Positions 1 to 8,370 of a DNA stretch of 64,000 nt are shown one piece after another. Numbering within the stretch: position 1 is the first letter of the stretch; each line of letters begins with the position of its first letter. The notes below the pieces were generated by a model. The model was not told the origin of the DNA. It saw only the letters and a list, made by a program, of their open reading frames with translations, and searched no databases. Made by a program: the position numbers and the translations under genes. The DNA lies in NCBI GenBank assembly GCA_963820545.1, contig CAWGAJ010000001.1:1860001-1924000 (forward strand), written 5' to 3'. The DNA comes from CAWGAJ01 sp963820545 (lineage in GTDB: Bacteria > Planctomycetota > Planctomycetia > Pirellulales > Thermoguttaceae).

Positions 1-1021
1 TCGGTGGTGGCTTCATAACCGTCCATTATCGGCATTTGCATATCCATGAGGATTAGATCAAAGGGAAGGCCTTCATTTAAGGCTTTCAAGGCGCTCTCAA
101 AGGCGGCCTTGCCGTTATCGACGACGGTCACCTCGGCGCCGGCTTTGCGGAGAATATGGGCGATTAAGCGCTGGTTGTCAGGTCCGTCTTCCGCCAGCAA
201 GATGCTGCCGTACAAGGCTATTGACGGGGCCACCTTCGGCACTATTGCTCCTTGCCGCATTTTTTCTTTAAAGGTGATTAAGTTCGGCATTTCCAATATT
301 TGCACGCCTATCACTGATCCGGTGGCTATTGTGACGCGGAAATGCGTTCCCTCACCGGAGAGGCTTTTGATCAAGATCACGTCGCCGCCCAGCATTTCGG
401 CCAGACGTTTGCTGATTGCCAGTCCCAAGCCCGTGCCGCCAAAACGTCGCGCCGTGGAGGTTTCGGCCTGGGAAAATTGGCTGAACAGGTTTTGTGTTTC
501 CTCGGCGGTCATGCCGATGCCGGAGTCGATCACGTCGAACTGCATGATCGGCTGATCGCCGGGGATGAACAAGACGATCAACTTGACTTCGCCCAGCTCG
601 GTAAATTTGACGGCATTGCCGATGAGGTTAATCAGAATTTGGCGTAAGCGGGTGGGATCGGTATGGATGATTTCGGGGATGGGCGAATGAAATTCCACGT
701 GCAAGGCCAGGCCTTTGGCGGCCGCCCGCACTTGCATGAGCGAATTCACGTCGGCCAGCAACTGGAGCAAGGAGCAGGGGATGCGTTCCACGGTCATGCG
801 GCGGGCTTCGATCTTGGAAATATCGAGGATGTCGTTGATGATTGCCAGGAGATGTTCTCCGTTGCGCTGGATGGTGGCCAATTCTTCTTTTCCCCAGTCG
901 ACTTGGTGTTCCTCCAAGAGCACCTCGACGAAGCCCAGAATAGCCGTGATGGGAGTGCGGATTTCGTGACTCATATTTGCCAGGAATTCGCTTTTCGAGC
1001 GGGTGGCGGTTTCGGCGGCCT
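1..1021 (-). CDS. Hybrid sensor histidine kinase, catalytic and receiver half (frame-broken, runs off the window)
   Basis: Reading the minus strand from about 1021 to position 1 gives an unbroken frame with the H-box MSHEIRTPI, the helix LDISKIEARRM, the ATPase boxes DSGIGM and GGTGLGLAISKRL, and then a receiver domain with SILLAEDGPDNQ and the phosphoacceptor loop LMDMQMPIMDGYEAT. This is the HisKA-HATPase-REC part of a hybrid kinase: it would autophosphorylate on His and pass phosphate to its own Asp. The frame is offset by one base from the sensor half (971-1834), so one base seems to be missing near 1020-1027. The left end is cut by the window, so an Hpt domain or second receiver could follow. 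Family assignment is secure; the signal sensed is unknown. Confidence 0.9.
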
Positions 1022-1834
1022 CCTTGCGCGTTCCAGTTCGGCTTGGGCGCGTTCCTTTTCGGTAATTTCGCGGCGTAGTTCGGCGGTGCGCTGGAGGACC
1101 TTTTCTTCCAATATGTTTTGCGCCGCCAATAATTCCTTTTCCGAAGTTTGCACCCGCTCCAGCAATTTATTGAAGGCCTCATAGAGCGCGCCCAATTCAT
1201 CGCGGGAAGGGGGCTGCACGCGAATGGAATAATCCCCGGCGGTGGTGATTTGCACGGCGGTGCGGGCCAAGGCCAGAATGGGTCGCGAGATTCTCCGCTG
1301 CAAATTCATCGCCAGCAGGCCCGCCGCCAGCAACGAGCATAACATCACCAGCGCCGCAATCTTGAGGTAATCATATAACTGTTGCTGCAAGATCTTGGCA
1401 TTTTCCAGCAGATATAAAGTACCCACAAATTCCCCGTCATCAATTACTTGCCAATACATTTCCAGCGTACCGCTGTCGGCGAAGCGGTAACCACTGTTGC
1501 GCGGCGGCGGCGGGGAAATCTCCGCAAGACCTTCTTTTAAATAGGTAGCCAGGACTTTTCCCTTGTTATCATACAAACAGGCAAACTCGATCGTAGGTTG
1601 CGCTTTCAGCGATGCCAACAGTTGTTTTGCGGCCGCCGCCTGGTTGAAACTCAATACGGCCGTGCTGTTGAAGGCCAGCATCCGCGCTTGCGTGCCGAGA
1701 CTTCGCACCGTGGAATTGCGCATGGTGATGAAATCGTTGATCGCAAAACCAATGCTCGACAATAAGAGCGCCACACTGACCGAGGTCACGGCCAGCAATA
1801 CAAGTTTCGTTCGGATCGATAGGTTGCGAAACAT
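971..1834 (-). CDS. Hybrid sensor histidine kinase, N-terminal sensor half
   Basis: This 287-residue open piece has a membrane segment at about residues 10-30, a periplasmic CHASE8-like sensor region, a second membrane segment at about 155-178, a HAMP domain (LQRRISRPILALA onward) and a coiled coil that leads into the kinase core. It ends artificially after residue 270 in an Arg/Pro-rich tail. In the next frame the expected EAATRS-type linker continues straight into the SHEIRTP box, so the stop comes from a one-base frame break. The gene lies 79 bp after the YfiR-like gene on the same strand, with a TonB-dependent receptor before that. The order receptor, YfiR, kinase suggests one operon that carries a surface signal to a cytoplasmic phosphorelay. 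Confidence 0.88.
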   Translation of the reverse strand: MFRNLSIRTKLVLLAVTSVSVALLLSSIGFAINDFITMRNSTVRSLGTQARMLAFNSTAVLSFNQAAAAKQLLASLKAQPTIEFACLYDNKGKVLATYLKEGLAEISPPPPRNSGYRFADSGTLEMYWQVIDDGEFVGTLYLLENAKILQQQLYDYLKIAALVMLCSLLAAGLLAMNLQRRISRPILALARTAVQITTAGDYSIRVQPPSRDELGALYEAFNKLLERVQTSEKELLAAQNILEEKVLQRTAELRREITEKERAQAELERARRPPKPPPARKANSWQI

Positions 1835-1913
1835 GGTTATTAATAGTTTTTGTCGGTATGATGATTAGCCGCACAGCCTTTCCGACAATTTACATCCTTG
1901 GTGAATCTCCGTC

Positions 1914-2687
1914 TTATTGAGTTACTGGAGCCGACACTTTTTTACCCAAGCTCATTAGTTTGGCATCGAGCAGAAGGCCTTCTTGTTGGATGGCATCGAC
2001 GTTGATCTCAAAACGCACCGTGCCGGCCTCCACGTAAAAGTTGATTCCTCCGCCCTGCTCGGCAAATCCCGACACCTCGCCCACTAGTAATACTGCTTTT
2101 CCTTGCAATTTTTTGATAATCGCCGCCTGTTGCTCGGCGGGAATCGAACGGGAAATAAATAAGATATGGCAAGGTTTTAAGGCCTCGATCGAGGCCATCC
2201 TTTGGATTACTATCCGATGACCCTGGATCGTCTTTACCTGGGCAATGCGGTCCAGAACCTGGCCAAAGGGATCTTCGCCGCAGACCCCCAGCACAAATGC
2301 GCCGGAGGACTCGGTAAAAGTGCGTTCCGGCCAGATCAGGTAACGGCCGAAACTATATAAAAACGCGGCTTTGACGTTGTATTCGTATTGGGGATTGATT
2401 TCTTCCGGCGGTGGGGTGGCGGGCACGGATTCAGTGGATTGACCCCAAAGGGGAACAATCTCGCTGGTAAATAAAAGCACTCCTACCACACAACATCCCA
2501 ATCCCATCCAGATCACATAATGTGCCAGGAACGCGCGCACTGCTTTTAACCGTAAGATGCGAAAGGCGGAGCATCGGGCCGACTGTGCGCGAAAGCGAAA
2601 ACTGACGGCTTGGCGATTCACGTTCTTTTTGACCTGACTAAGTGTGTGTGATGAATTTTCGTTCGGCCGGTTTTTCAATATCGCCAA
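1914..2687 (-). CDS. YfiR/DUF4154-family periplasmic protein
   Basis: The 257-residue product carries a YfiR (DUF4154) domain over roughly residues 95-255: the opening YNVKAAFLYSFGRYLIWPE, then FVLGVCGEDPFG and the closing INVDAIQQEGLLLDAKLMSLGK are typical of the family. YfiR proteins are periplasmic and control an inner-membrane signalling partner, classically the diguanylate cyclase YfiN. Here the likely partner is the histidine kinase just downstream. A hydrophobic stretch at about residues 60-76 acts as signal or anchor; the preceding 60 basic residues are unusual, and Met61 is a reasonable alternative start. The start overlaps the end of the TonB-dependent receptor gene by 13 bp, which implies translational coupling. 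Confidence 0.85.
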   Translation of the reverse strand: MAILKNRPNENSSHTLSQVKKNVNRQAVSFRFRAQSARCSAFRILRLKAVRAFLAHYVIWMGLGCCVVGVLLFTSEIVPLWGQSTESVPATPPPEEINPQYEYNVKAAFLYSFGRYLIWPERTFTESSGAFVLGVCGEDPFGQVLDRIAQVKTIQGHRIVIQRMASIEALKPCHILFISRSIPAEQQAAIIKKLQGKAVLLVGEVSGFAEQGGGINFYVEAGTVRFEINVDAIQQEGLLLDAKLMSLGKKVSAPVTQ

Positions 2688-4807
2688 GTGATCTGGCCGT
2701 ATACCTCCGGGCCGACTTTGTACTCCACCGAACTACTTGTCGGCGCGAATTCAGAATAGTATCCCCGGGCCAGATTGCGGCCCACCACGGCCACTTCCAA
2801 GTTTTTGTTTTTATGCCATGCCAGCCGAGTGTCGAAGGTTATATAACTAGGTATTTGCGGAGCCAGGCTGGGAATCACAGTATCCACATAACGTCCGATC
2901 AAGTCGAATTGCCAATGATTTCCCAGATCCCAGGAGGATTGCAAATAAAGCTGGTTGATGGGCGTTTCACCGGGATTGACATAATTACTTTGGCCCGGTT
3001 CGGTGTGGAGGAATAAGCGGATATAAGTATAAGCGCATTGCAATCGCCATTGTTCGTTGACTGTATAGTTCATTGCCAGTTCCGCGCCATAAGTCTCGCC
3101 GGACATGCCATTCTCATAATACTGAAAGATATAAGGCAACTGTTGATCGGGCGGCGAAAAGGAGAATATTTTATCGTATTGATTGTAAAACATGGCCAGG
3201 TCCCAGGAAAACCGCTCGGTCGCTTGGACGCGGACGCCCAACTCGTAAGCCAATAATTCCTCTGACTGTAAATCGCGATTGCCCAACGCTACGGGAAAGA
3301 CCGGCACTCCAGGGTAGATCGGCGGCAGTGTCACATTGGCGTTGTCAGTCTGCCGGGTTGGCGTATGCACTGCGCGCGAAACCGCGCCCCAAATGGAATG
3401 GCGTTCAGTCGGGGTCCACAAAAGCCGCACGGTGGGTTGGAATTCAAAAATTGTATAGGGATTGTGCTCAAACTTCGAACCGCCCGTCAAATACCAGCGG
3501 TCTTCAACCAAGGTGATTTGGTCCTGGAGAAAATAGCTGAAATAATTATCAAAACGGGTGGGCGGATCGACGTTTATAAAGAAACCATCGGGCTGGAAAG
3601 AATCTTGCGTAAATCGGTATCCACAACCCCAAATAATTTCATTTCGATTTCCCAACGGAAAGCGATGCTGAAAATCCAGGTCAAAAAGGTCGCGATCCAG
3701 GGCGTAAGTGGGATAAAAGTAGTGCCGTTGCGTGCGATCGTAATAGGTCTGGAAGGTCCAATCCGTATCTTCATCGAGGGTATGTTTCCAACGGTATAAA
3801 ATATTTTCGCCGGTTACATGGCCCGCATTACTTGATACACTATAGTCGGGAGGGATTGGGACTTGATTTGGCGTCAGGGTTACGGTCTTGCCATCGTAAT
3901 AATCGCCTTGCAGGGTCATGGCGTCGGACTGGCCGGCGTCGTAATCCATGCGGAAGCCGCTGCGGCCCTGGCGCCACTCGTCAGGCGCCGTATTGCCGTC
4001 AGGAGCGTAGCTGGGACCGCGATCGAAGCATCTACCGTAAACCCGGTAGTACAAGTCTTGGCCAATTTTTCCGCCGGCGCGGGCGTTGGTATAGCCGCGC
4101 TCATGCGTTCCCGCTCCGCCTTGAATTAAAAGTCCCTGAGTGTCTTGTGCCTTTTTAGTGATAATATTGATCACGCCATTTACGGCATTGGCGCCCCAAA
4201 TTGTAGCGCCTGGACCGCGGATTACCTCGATCCGTTCCACGTCTTCCAAGATGAGATCCTGCACATCCCAAATAACTCCGCCAAAGAAAAGATCATACAC
4301 GGTGCGACCATCGATTTGCACCAATAGTTTGTTGGAATATTGCGAATTGAATCCCCGCGCACTAACTGCCCATTCGTCGGAAGAAATCTGGGCCACCTGA
4401 ATGCCGGGCACCATGCGCAAGGCGTCGGGGATGTTTTGTGCGCCGGAGCGGCGAATCATCTCGTTGGTGATCACAAACACCGCGGCCGGCGATTTGCCCA
4501 CCGTGCTTGCTTGGTGCGCCACACTGGTCACAGGCATGTCTAGTGAAGGCGATCCAGTGTGTCCGCCTACCTTGACTTGTGAAAGCTGGCCCACGTCCTT
4601 TTCGGCCAGATCGAGCAGTTTATCGAGGCTGCCGGCATCAACGCCGCCTGAATTGGCATCGCCTGTGGAAGCATTACTGCCCGCACCCGACTGACCCGAT
4701 CCGCCGGATGTCTGCCCATGTATCGAACCGGCCAGATTGAGTGTCAGCAAAAAAATGATGTATAGAGTCGCTCCGTGTAATAATCGGGTTTGTGCGTCCA
4801 TGACCAA
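2675..4807 (-). CDS. TonB-dependent outer-membrane receptor
   Basis: The 710-residue protein begins with a signal peptide of about 31 residues, followed by a Gly/Ser-rich linker. A plug domain follows at about residues 95-225 (PDALRMVPGIQVAQ, IDGRTVYDLFFGG, VERIEVIRGPGATIWGANA, NGVINIITKKA). The rest is a beta-barrel rich in aromatic strand ends and closes with YGQITWRY, a C-terminal aromatic as expected for BAM-dependent insertion. Its length is normal for CirA/BtuB-type receptors. The ligand cannot be read from sequence. It is the first gene of a likely three-gene unit with the YfiR-like protein and hybrid kinase, so it may sense as well as transport. Confidence 0.92.
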   Translation of the reverse strand: MVMDAQTRLLHGATLYIIFLLTLNLAGSIHGQTSGGSGQSGAGSNASTGDANSGGVDAGSLDKLLDLAEKDVGQLSQVKVGGHTGSPSLDMPVTSVAHQASTVGKSPAAVFVITNEMIRRSGAQNIPDALRMVPGIQVAQISSDEWAVSARGFNSQYSNKLLVQIDGRTVYDLFFGGVIWDVQDLILEDVERIEVIRGPGATIWGANAVNGVINIITKKAQDTQGLLIQGGAGTHERGYTNARAGGKIGQDLYYRVYGRCFDRGPSYAPDGNTAPDEWRQGRSGFRMDYDAGQSDAMTLQGDYYDGKTVTLTPNQVPIPPDYSVSSNAGHVTGENILYRWKHTLDEDTDWTFQTYYDRTQRHYFYPTYALDRDLFDLDFQHRFPLGNRNEIIWGCGYRFTQDSFQPDGFFINVDPPTRFDNYFSYFLQDQITLVEDRWYLTGGSKFEHNPYTIFEFQPTVRLLWTPTERHSIWGAVSRAVHTPTRQTDNANVTLPPIYPGVPVFPVALGNRDLQSEELLAYELGVRVQATERFSWDLAMFYNQYDKIFSFSPPDQQLPYIFQYYENGMSGETYGAELAMNYTVNEQWRLQCAYTYIRLFLHTEPGQSNYVNPGETPINQLYLQSSWDLGNHWQFDLIGRYVDTVIPSLAPQIPSYITFDTRLAWHKNKNLEVAVVGRNLARGYYSEFAPTSSSVEYKVGPEVYGQITWRY

Positions 4808-4860
4808 CCCCCACTATTTGATAGAATGCTATATGGGACATGAATTATCCATGATTTTGA

Positions 4861-4877
4861 CCTAAGCAGAGCTTAGG
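4861..4877. promoter_or_regulatory. Perfect hairpin upstream of the TonB-dependent receptor gene
   Basis: CCTAAGC and GCTTAGG form a perfect 7-bp stem around the 3-nt loop AGA, 54 bp upstream of the receptor start codon. It could be an operator or part of the 5' leader of the receptor mRNA. No known riboswitch consensus was recognised. Confidence 0.4.
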
Positions 4878-5211
4878 CCAGTTTGGTTTTTACCGGCTCA
4901 TCGATAAATATCGGTAATACTGGTAAGTCCTGGAGTAGTGATACTTACTGATATTTCTCGGAAAATCACGGTGATTTGCAACTTATGAGGATTGTTTAAA
5001 TTGTTTCGCTGCGCGAGCCGGTATTTTCCTCATAACCGAAGTATTTTCTATAGAATTCGTGGCATGATGCTGATTTGCCACGCACGTTCTTTGTTTTTGA
5101 GGCAATTTGCCCACAGACCGATCATGAGCAACTTGTAGCTGAAACAAGCCCGGCATCACAACTATTTGAACGATAAGAGGTTGTGACTCATTTGCCGCTT
5201 AAAGGGGGCTT

Positions 5212-5227
5212 TGGCACTTAAAGTGCT
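5212..5227 (+). promoter_or_regulatory. Sigma-54-like -24/-12 promoter
   Basis: TGGCACTTAAAGTGCT fits the sigma-54 pattern TGGCAC-N5-TTGCW with one mismatch (G for the first T of the -12 box), and the invariant GG and GC doublets are correctly spaced. It lies about 140 bp upstream of the sigma-factor start codon. A predicted sigma-54 activator is encoded nearby at 9282-10340. Confidence 0.45.
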
Positions 5228-5366
5228 TTTTTTGTTTCGTGCAATGCCGCCCCAGCGACTGATCGCAAAAAGTAGTCGCTAAATTTTCGGGAAGAATCTC
5301 TCCCGGGTACACATTGCATTCGCGTACGTTGGGCCCAACTCGAAGCCTTCTTCAATTTGATACACC

Positions 5367-6209
5367 ATGTCCAAACACGCCCGCAGCAAATCGCCTAATC
5401 GCAAAAAAAGCTCCCCTGGTACTGTTTTCGAGACGCAGTCCGATGATGCGCTTCCGCCGGTCGATGATCTTCTCGCGGAAGCAGAAGTCGATGCTTCCTC
5501 GTCGTTCTCTGATGTTGATCTGGACGATGCCGCGGCCGAGCAGGCCGAAGAGCCCGGCGGCGATGACGATCAAATCGACGATCCGGTGCGAATTTATCTC
5601 ATGCAAATGGGCGAGATCCCCCTGCTGAAACCCCAGGAAGAACTGGCCGCGGCCAAGCGAATCAAAACGGGCCGCCGGCGATTTCGCCAGTGCATGTTGG
5701 CCAACGATTACGTGCTTCAGGCGGCGGTGAGCCTTTTGGAAAGCATCCGCGACAACAAATTGCGTCTGGATCGGACGATTGAAGTCTCGGTGATTAACAT
5801 CCGGGAAAAGCGGCGGTTGTTGAAAGTGCTGGATCCGAATTTGCAGACGCTACATCATCTGCTGGCGAGTAACCGCGAGGATTTCACGGTGGCGATCCAT
5901 GATCGACATCCCGGAAAAAGACGCCGTGAAGCATGGCAGAGACTGTTGCAGCGTCGGGTGAAAGCGGTCCGGCTGGTGGAAGAACTCGGTCTGCGCACGC
6001 AGCGGCTGCAACCGTTGCTGGAAAAACTCAAGCAAATCTCCCGGCGCATGGAAGACCTCAAATTGCAGTTGGACCAGCTCCGCCTCAATGGCGGCGAGCC
6101 GCCTCGCAGATGGGGAACTCCGCAAGGAATTGTGCTACCTGATGAGGTTGACGCTGGAAAGTCCCGCCACGCTCCGCCGCCGGCTCGAGCGGGTCATTGC
6201 TTTGCATAA
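5367..6209 (+). CDS. rpoD: RpoD-type sigma factor, N-terminal piece
   Basis: This piece has an acidic N-terminus of about 70 residues and then sigma region 1.2 (DDPVRIYLMQMGEIPLLKPQEE). A long helical, charged insertion follows (about residues 115-240), similar to the non-conserved region of primary sigma factors. The real coding frame ends near residue 245; the last ~35 residues are a frameshift artefact, because the expected sequence continues in the next frame from about 6105 (piece 6088-7002). The two pieces together span 545 codons plus one extra base, a normal length for a primary-type sigma factor. The product would direct RNA polymerase to -35/-10 promoters. Whether it is the housekeeping factor or a paralogue cannot be decided here. 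Confidence 0.85.
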   Translation: MSKHARSKSPNRKKSSPGTVFETQSDDALPPVDDLLAEAEVDASSSFSDVDLDDAAAEQAEEPGGDDDQIDDPVRIYLMQMGEIPLLKPQEELAAAKRIKTGRRRFRQCMLANDYVLQAAVSLLESIRDNKLRLDRTIEVSVINIREKRRLLKVLDPNLQTLHHLLASNREDFTVAIHDRHPGKRRREAWQRLLQRRVKAVRLVEELGLRTQRLQPLLEKLKQISRRMEDLKLQLDQLRLNGGEPPRRWGTPQGIVLPDEVDAGKSRHAPPPARAGHCFA

Positions 6210-7002
6210 AAAGTACGAGGCCGCCAAACGCTATCTGTCTGCCGGCAACTTGCGCCTGGTGGTTTCCATCGCCAAACGCTATCGCAACCGGGGGCTAAGC
6301 TTCCTGGATCTCATTCAAGAAGGCAATACCGGTTTGATGCGCGCGGTGGATAAGTTCGAGCACGCCCGGGGCTACAAATTTTCCACCTATGCCACATGGT
6401 GGATTCGCCAGGCCATTACCCGGGCCATCGCCGATCAGAGCCGGACCATCCGCATGCCAGTGCACATGCTGGAAAACATGGGCAAAGTCCGCCACGCCAC
6501 GCGGCAATTGGTCCAGCAAAACGGCGTGGAACCCACGGTCGAGGAGGCCGCCGCCGCCGCCGGACTCTCCCTGGATGAAACCATCAACATTCTCCGCATG
6601 GCGCGGCAACCGCTCTCGCTCGACCAGCCCGTGAGCGAACACGACGACACGTTCTTCGGCGAGTTCCTCGAAGATCACCGCGAAGACGATCCGCTGCACG
6701 AAATCAACTGCGAATCGCTCAAGGCCCGCATCGCCGAAGTGCTGGGCGCGCTCGATTATCGCGAGCGGGAAATCATCCGGCTGCGTTTTGGACTGGCCGA
6801 CGGCTACTCGTACACCTTGGAAGAGGTAGGCAAAATCTTTTCGGTAACTCGCGAACGAGTACGCCAAATCGAGACCAAAGCAGTGCGCGCCTTACAGCAT
6901 CCCATCCGCGCAAAGAAACTACTGAGCTTTGTCGATGACCTCGGCAAAATCTCCAGCGAAGCACTCAACGCCTTGCACGATAATTCGACATTGGAAAAAT
7001 AA
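6088..7002 (+). CDS. rpoD: RpoD-type sigma factor, C-terminal piece (regions 2-4)
   Basis: This is the conserved core of the sigma factor started at 5367. Region 2 reads SAGNLRLVVSIAKRYRNRG, DLIQEGNTGLMRAVDKFEH and YKFSTYATWWIRQAITRAI, the -10 recognition and melting helices. Region 3 follows (VHMLENMGKV), then region 4.2 (YTLEEVGKIFSVTRERVRQI), the -35 recognition helix-turn-helix. Translation in this frame before about 6105 is not native; one surplus base near 6100-6106 breaks the gene. Every diagnostic residue of the sigma-70 core is present, so the functional family is certain. Confidence 0.9.
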   Translation: MAASRLADGELRKELCYLMRLTLESPATLRRRLERVIALHKKYEAAKRYLSAGNLRLVVSIAKRYRNRGLSFLDLIQEGNTGLMRAVDKFEHARGYKFSTYATWWIRQAITRAIADQSRTIRMPVHMLENMGKVRHATRQLVQQNGVEPTVEEAAAAAGLSLDETINILRMARQPLSLDQPVSEHDDTFFGEFLEDHREDDPLHEINCESLKARIAEVLGALDYREREIIRLRFGLADGYSYTLEEVGKIFSVTRERVRQIETKAVRALQHPIRAKKLLSFVDDLGKISSEALNALHDNSTLEK

Positions 7003-7045
7003 TATGTCGTCTTGAATGCGAGTGACATCCTGAGCGTGGATGTCA

Positions 7046-7305
7046 TCAATCTCTCAACTGGAACAACTTGGCCAAGGCCTCCAGCAGTGTGCGCGGCGTG
7101 CCGCGGCGGGATTCGTCGCGCAGCGATTCCAAGGGCGGGTGCAGCAGTTTGTTGACCAGACGGTTGAATGATTGACGGATTTCCTCTCGGCGCGATCATC
7201 CAAATCGGGCAGTTTGTTTAGCAGGCGTTGCAGCTCTTCTTCCTGATGCTGTTGCCAGCCGCGGCGGAGTTGCCTGATCACCGGTCCGACTGTCCGATGC
7301 GCCAC
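7046..7305 (-). CDS. hemA: Glutamyl-tRNA reductase, C-terminal dimerisation segment (frame-broken)
   Basis: Downstream of the main hemA piece the homologous sequence continues in other frames: TVGPVIRQLRRGWQQHQEEE, then LLNKLPDLDD, then after a second slip near 7180 IRQSFNRLVNKLLHPPLESL and a stop at 7046-7048. This is the helical dimerisation domain that ends glutamyl-tRNA reductases. Two one-base frame breaks (near 7290 and near 7180) separate it from the catalytic part. Restoring both gives about 423 residues, the usual HemA length. Confidence 0.75.
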
Positions 7306-8315
7306 TCGGTCATCAATCGTGCGGTTTCCTCTTCGATGATCTGCATTGCCAGCGGCAGTTCTTTGTCGCGTTGGGCCCTGTTCCGCCGGCAGGCCTCTTG
7401 CAAATCATCGATGGAATATAGATACACGTCGGGCCGCGAGCCGATGGCCGGATCGAAATCGCGCGGCACGGCCAAATCGAGGATAAAAAGCGGCCGGCCG
7501 AATCGCGCCCGTTCGATTCGCCCGTAATCGGCCAGCGTGACGATCGGCTCGCCGGCGCCGGTGGTGCTGACGGCTAAATCGGCCGTGGCCAAGGCCTCGT
7601 AGAGCTGGTCCCAGGCAATCGCCCGTCCCTGCCAAAGCGGGGCAAGTTCGCTCGCTCGCTCGTAGCTGCGATTGACAATCGTGATTTGATGCGATCCTGC
7701 TTCGCGAAGATAGCGGAGGGTTTCCGCGGCCATCTCGCCGGCGCCGATCACTACCACGTGTTTATCGTCGAAGCGTTCAAAAATCTGCCGCGCGAAATCG
7801 GCCACGGCCACGCTGGGCACGCTCACCCGCCGCTGATGAATAGTGGTTTCCCGGGCCACGCGCCGCGCCGCGTGCAAGGCCGCCTGAAAAATCCAGTGCA
7901 AAAGCGGCCCGGCGTTTTCGCCCAGCAGGGCCGTTTGATAGGCCTCTCTTACTTGGGCAAGAATCTGCGGCTCGCCCAGGACCATGCTGTCCAGGCTCGA
8001 GGCCACGGTGAAGAGGTGGCGCACCGCCGCTTCGCCGCCGTACTGGTACAGATATTGCAGGATGAACCCCGGATCAAGATCATGAAACTGGGCTAGAAAG
8101 GCGGCCACTTGCTCCAGGGTTGGCCCGCTACCGGTTTCCGCGGCAGTGTAGATCTCCACGCGATTGCAGGTGGAAAGCAACACTGCCTCGACCTGCGGGA
8201 AGACTTGCCGCCAACGGTCTATTGCCTCGCGCGTTTGCGCCGGACTGAAGGCCAGTTTTTCCCGCACTTCGATGGTCGCGTTGTGATGGCTGCAACCGAC
8301 AACCTCAAGAAGCAT
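7278..8315 (-). CDS. hemA: Glutamyl-tRNA reductase, catalytic and NADPH-binding part
   Basis: HemA reduces glutamyl-tRNA(Glu) to glutamate-1-semialdehyde, the first committed step of C5 tetrapyrrole synthesis. The N-terminus (VVGCSHHNATIEVREKLAF) and the nucleophile motif LLSTCNRVEIYTA with catalytic Cys near residue 50 are clear. They are followed by GEPQILAQVREAY, the NADPH site VVIGAGEMAAETLRYL, and DLAVPRDFDP. The ORF stops early at 345 residues because of a frame break; the missing dimerisation domain is found downstream (7046-7305). It follows a CcsA/HemX-like gene on the same strand, a common pairing in haem operons. Confidence 0.92.
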   Translation of the reverse strand: MLLEVVGCSHHNATIEVREKLAFSPAQTREAIDRWRQVFPQVEAVLLSTCNRVEIYTAAETGSGPTLEQVAAFLAQFHDLDPGFILQYLYQYGGEAAVRHLFTVASSLDSMVLGEPQILAQVREAYQTALLGENAGPLLHWIFQAALHAARRVARETTIHQRRVSVPSVAVADFARQIFERFDDKHVVVIGAGEMAAETLRYLREAGSHQITIVNRSYERASELAPLWQGRAIAWDQLYEALATADLAVSTTGAGEPIVTLADYGRIERARFGRPLFILDLAVPRDFDPAIGSRPDVYLYSIDDLQEACRRNRAQRDKELPLAMQIIEEETARLMTEWRIGQSDR

Positions 8316-8344
8316 CGCAAAACCCCTTTTTTACAGAAAATACA

Positions 8345-8369
8345 CCCGGCACAAGTGCCGGGGCTAAAC
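8345..8369. repeat. REP-like palindrome, family R1
   Basis: CCCGGCACAAGTGCCGGGG followed by CTAAAC, between hemA and the ccsA-like gene. Related copies occur at 10364, 25693, 28085, 53642 and 63456, so this is a dispersed intergenic element. Confidence 0.8.
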
Positions 8370-8370
8370 T

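Larger units (their letters stand above)
4808..5366. other. Divergent intergenic region between receptor and sigma-factor genes
   Basis: This 559-bp space separates divergently transcribed genes. It holds a 7-bp-stem hairpin at 4861-4877, close to the receptor start, and a sigma-54-like promoter at 5212-5227 pointing toward the sigma factor. No convincing small gene is visible. Confidence 0.6.

Noticed and set aside
5200..5240. Intrinsic terminator at GCACTTAAAGTGC followed by Ts
   Set aside because: Stem of at most 5 bp with a 3-nt loop and no upstream plus-strand gene. The same bases fit a sigma-54 promoter better.
6088..6209. Programmed frameshift in the sigma factor or RND pump
   Set aside because: No convincing slippery heptamer with a following structure at these sites. 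Similar one-base breaks in many unrelated genes point to assembly indels.
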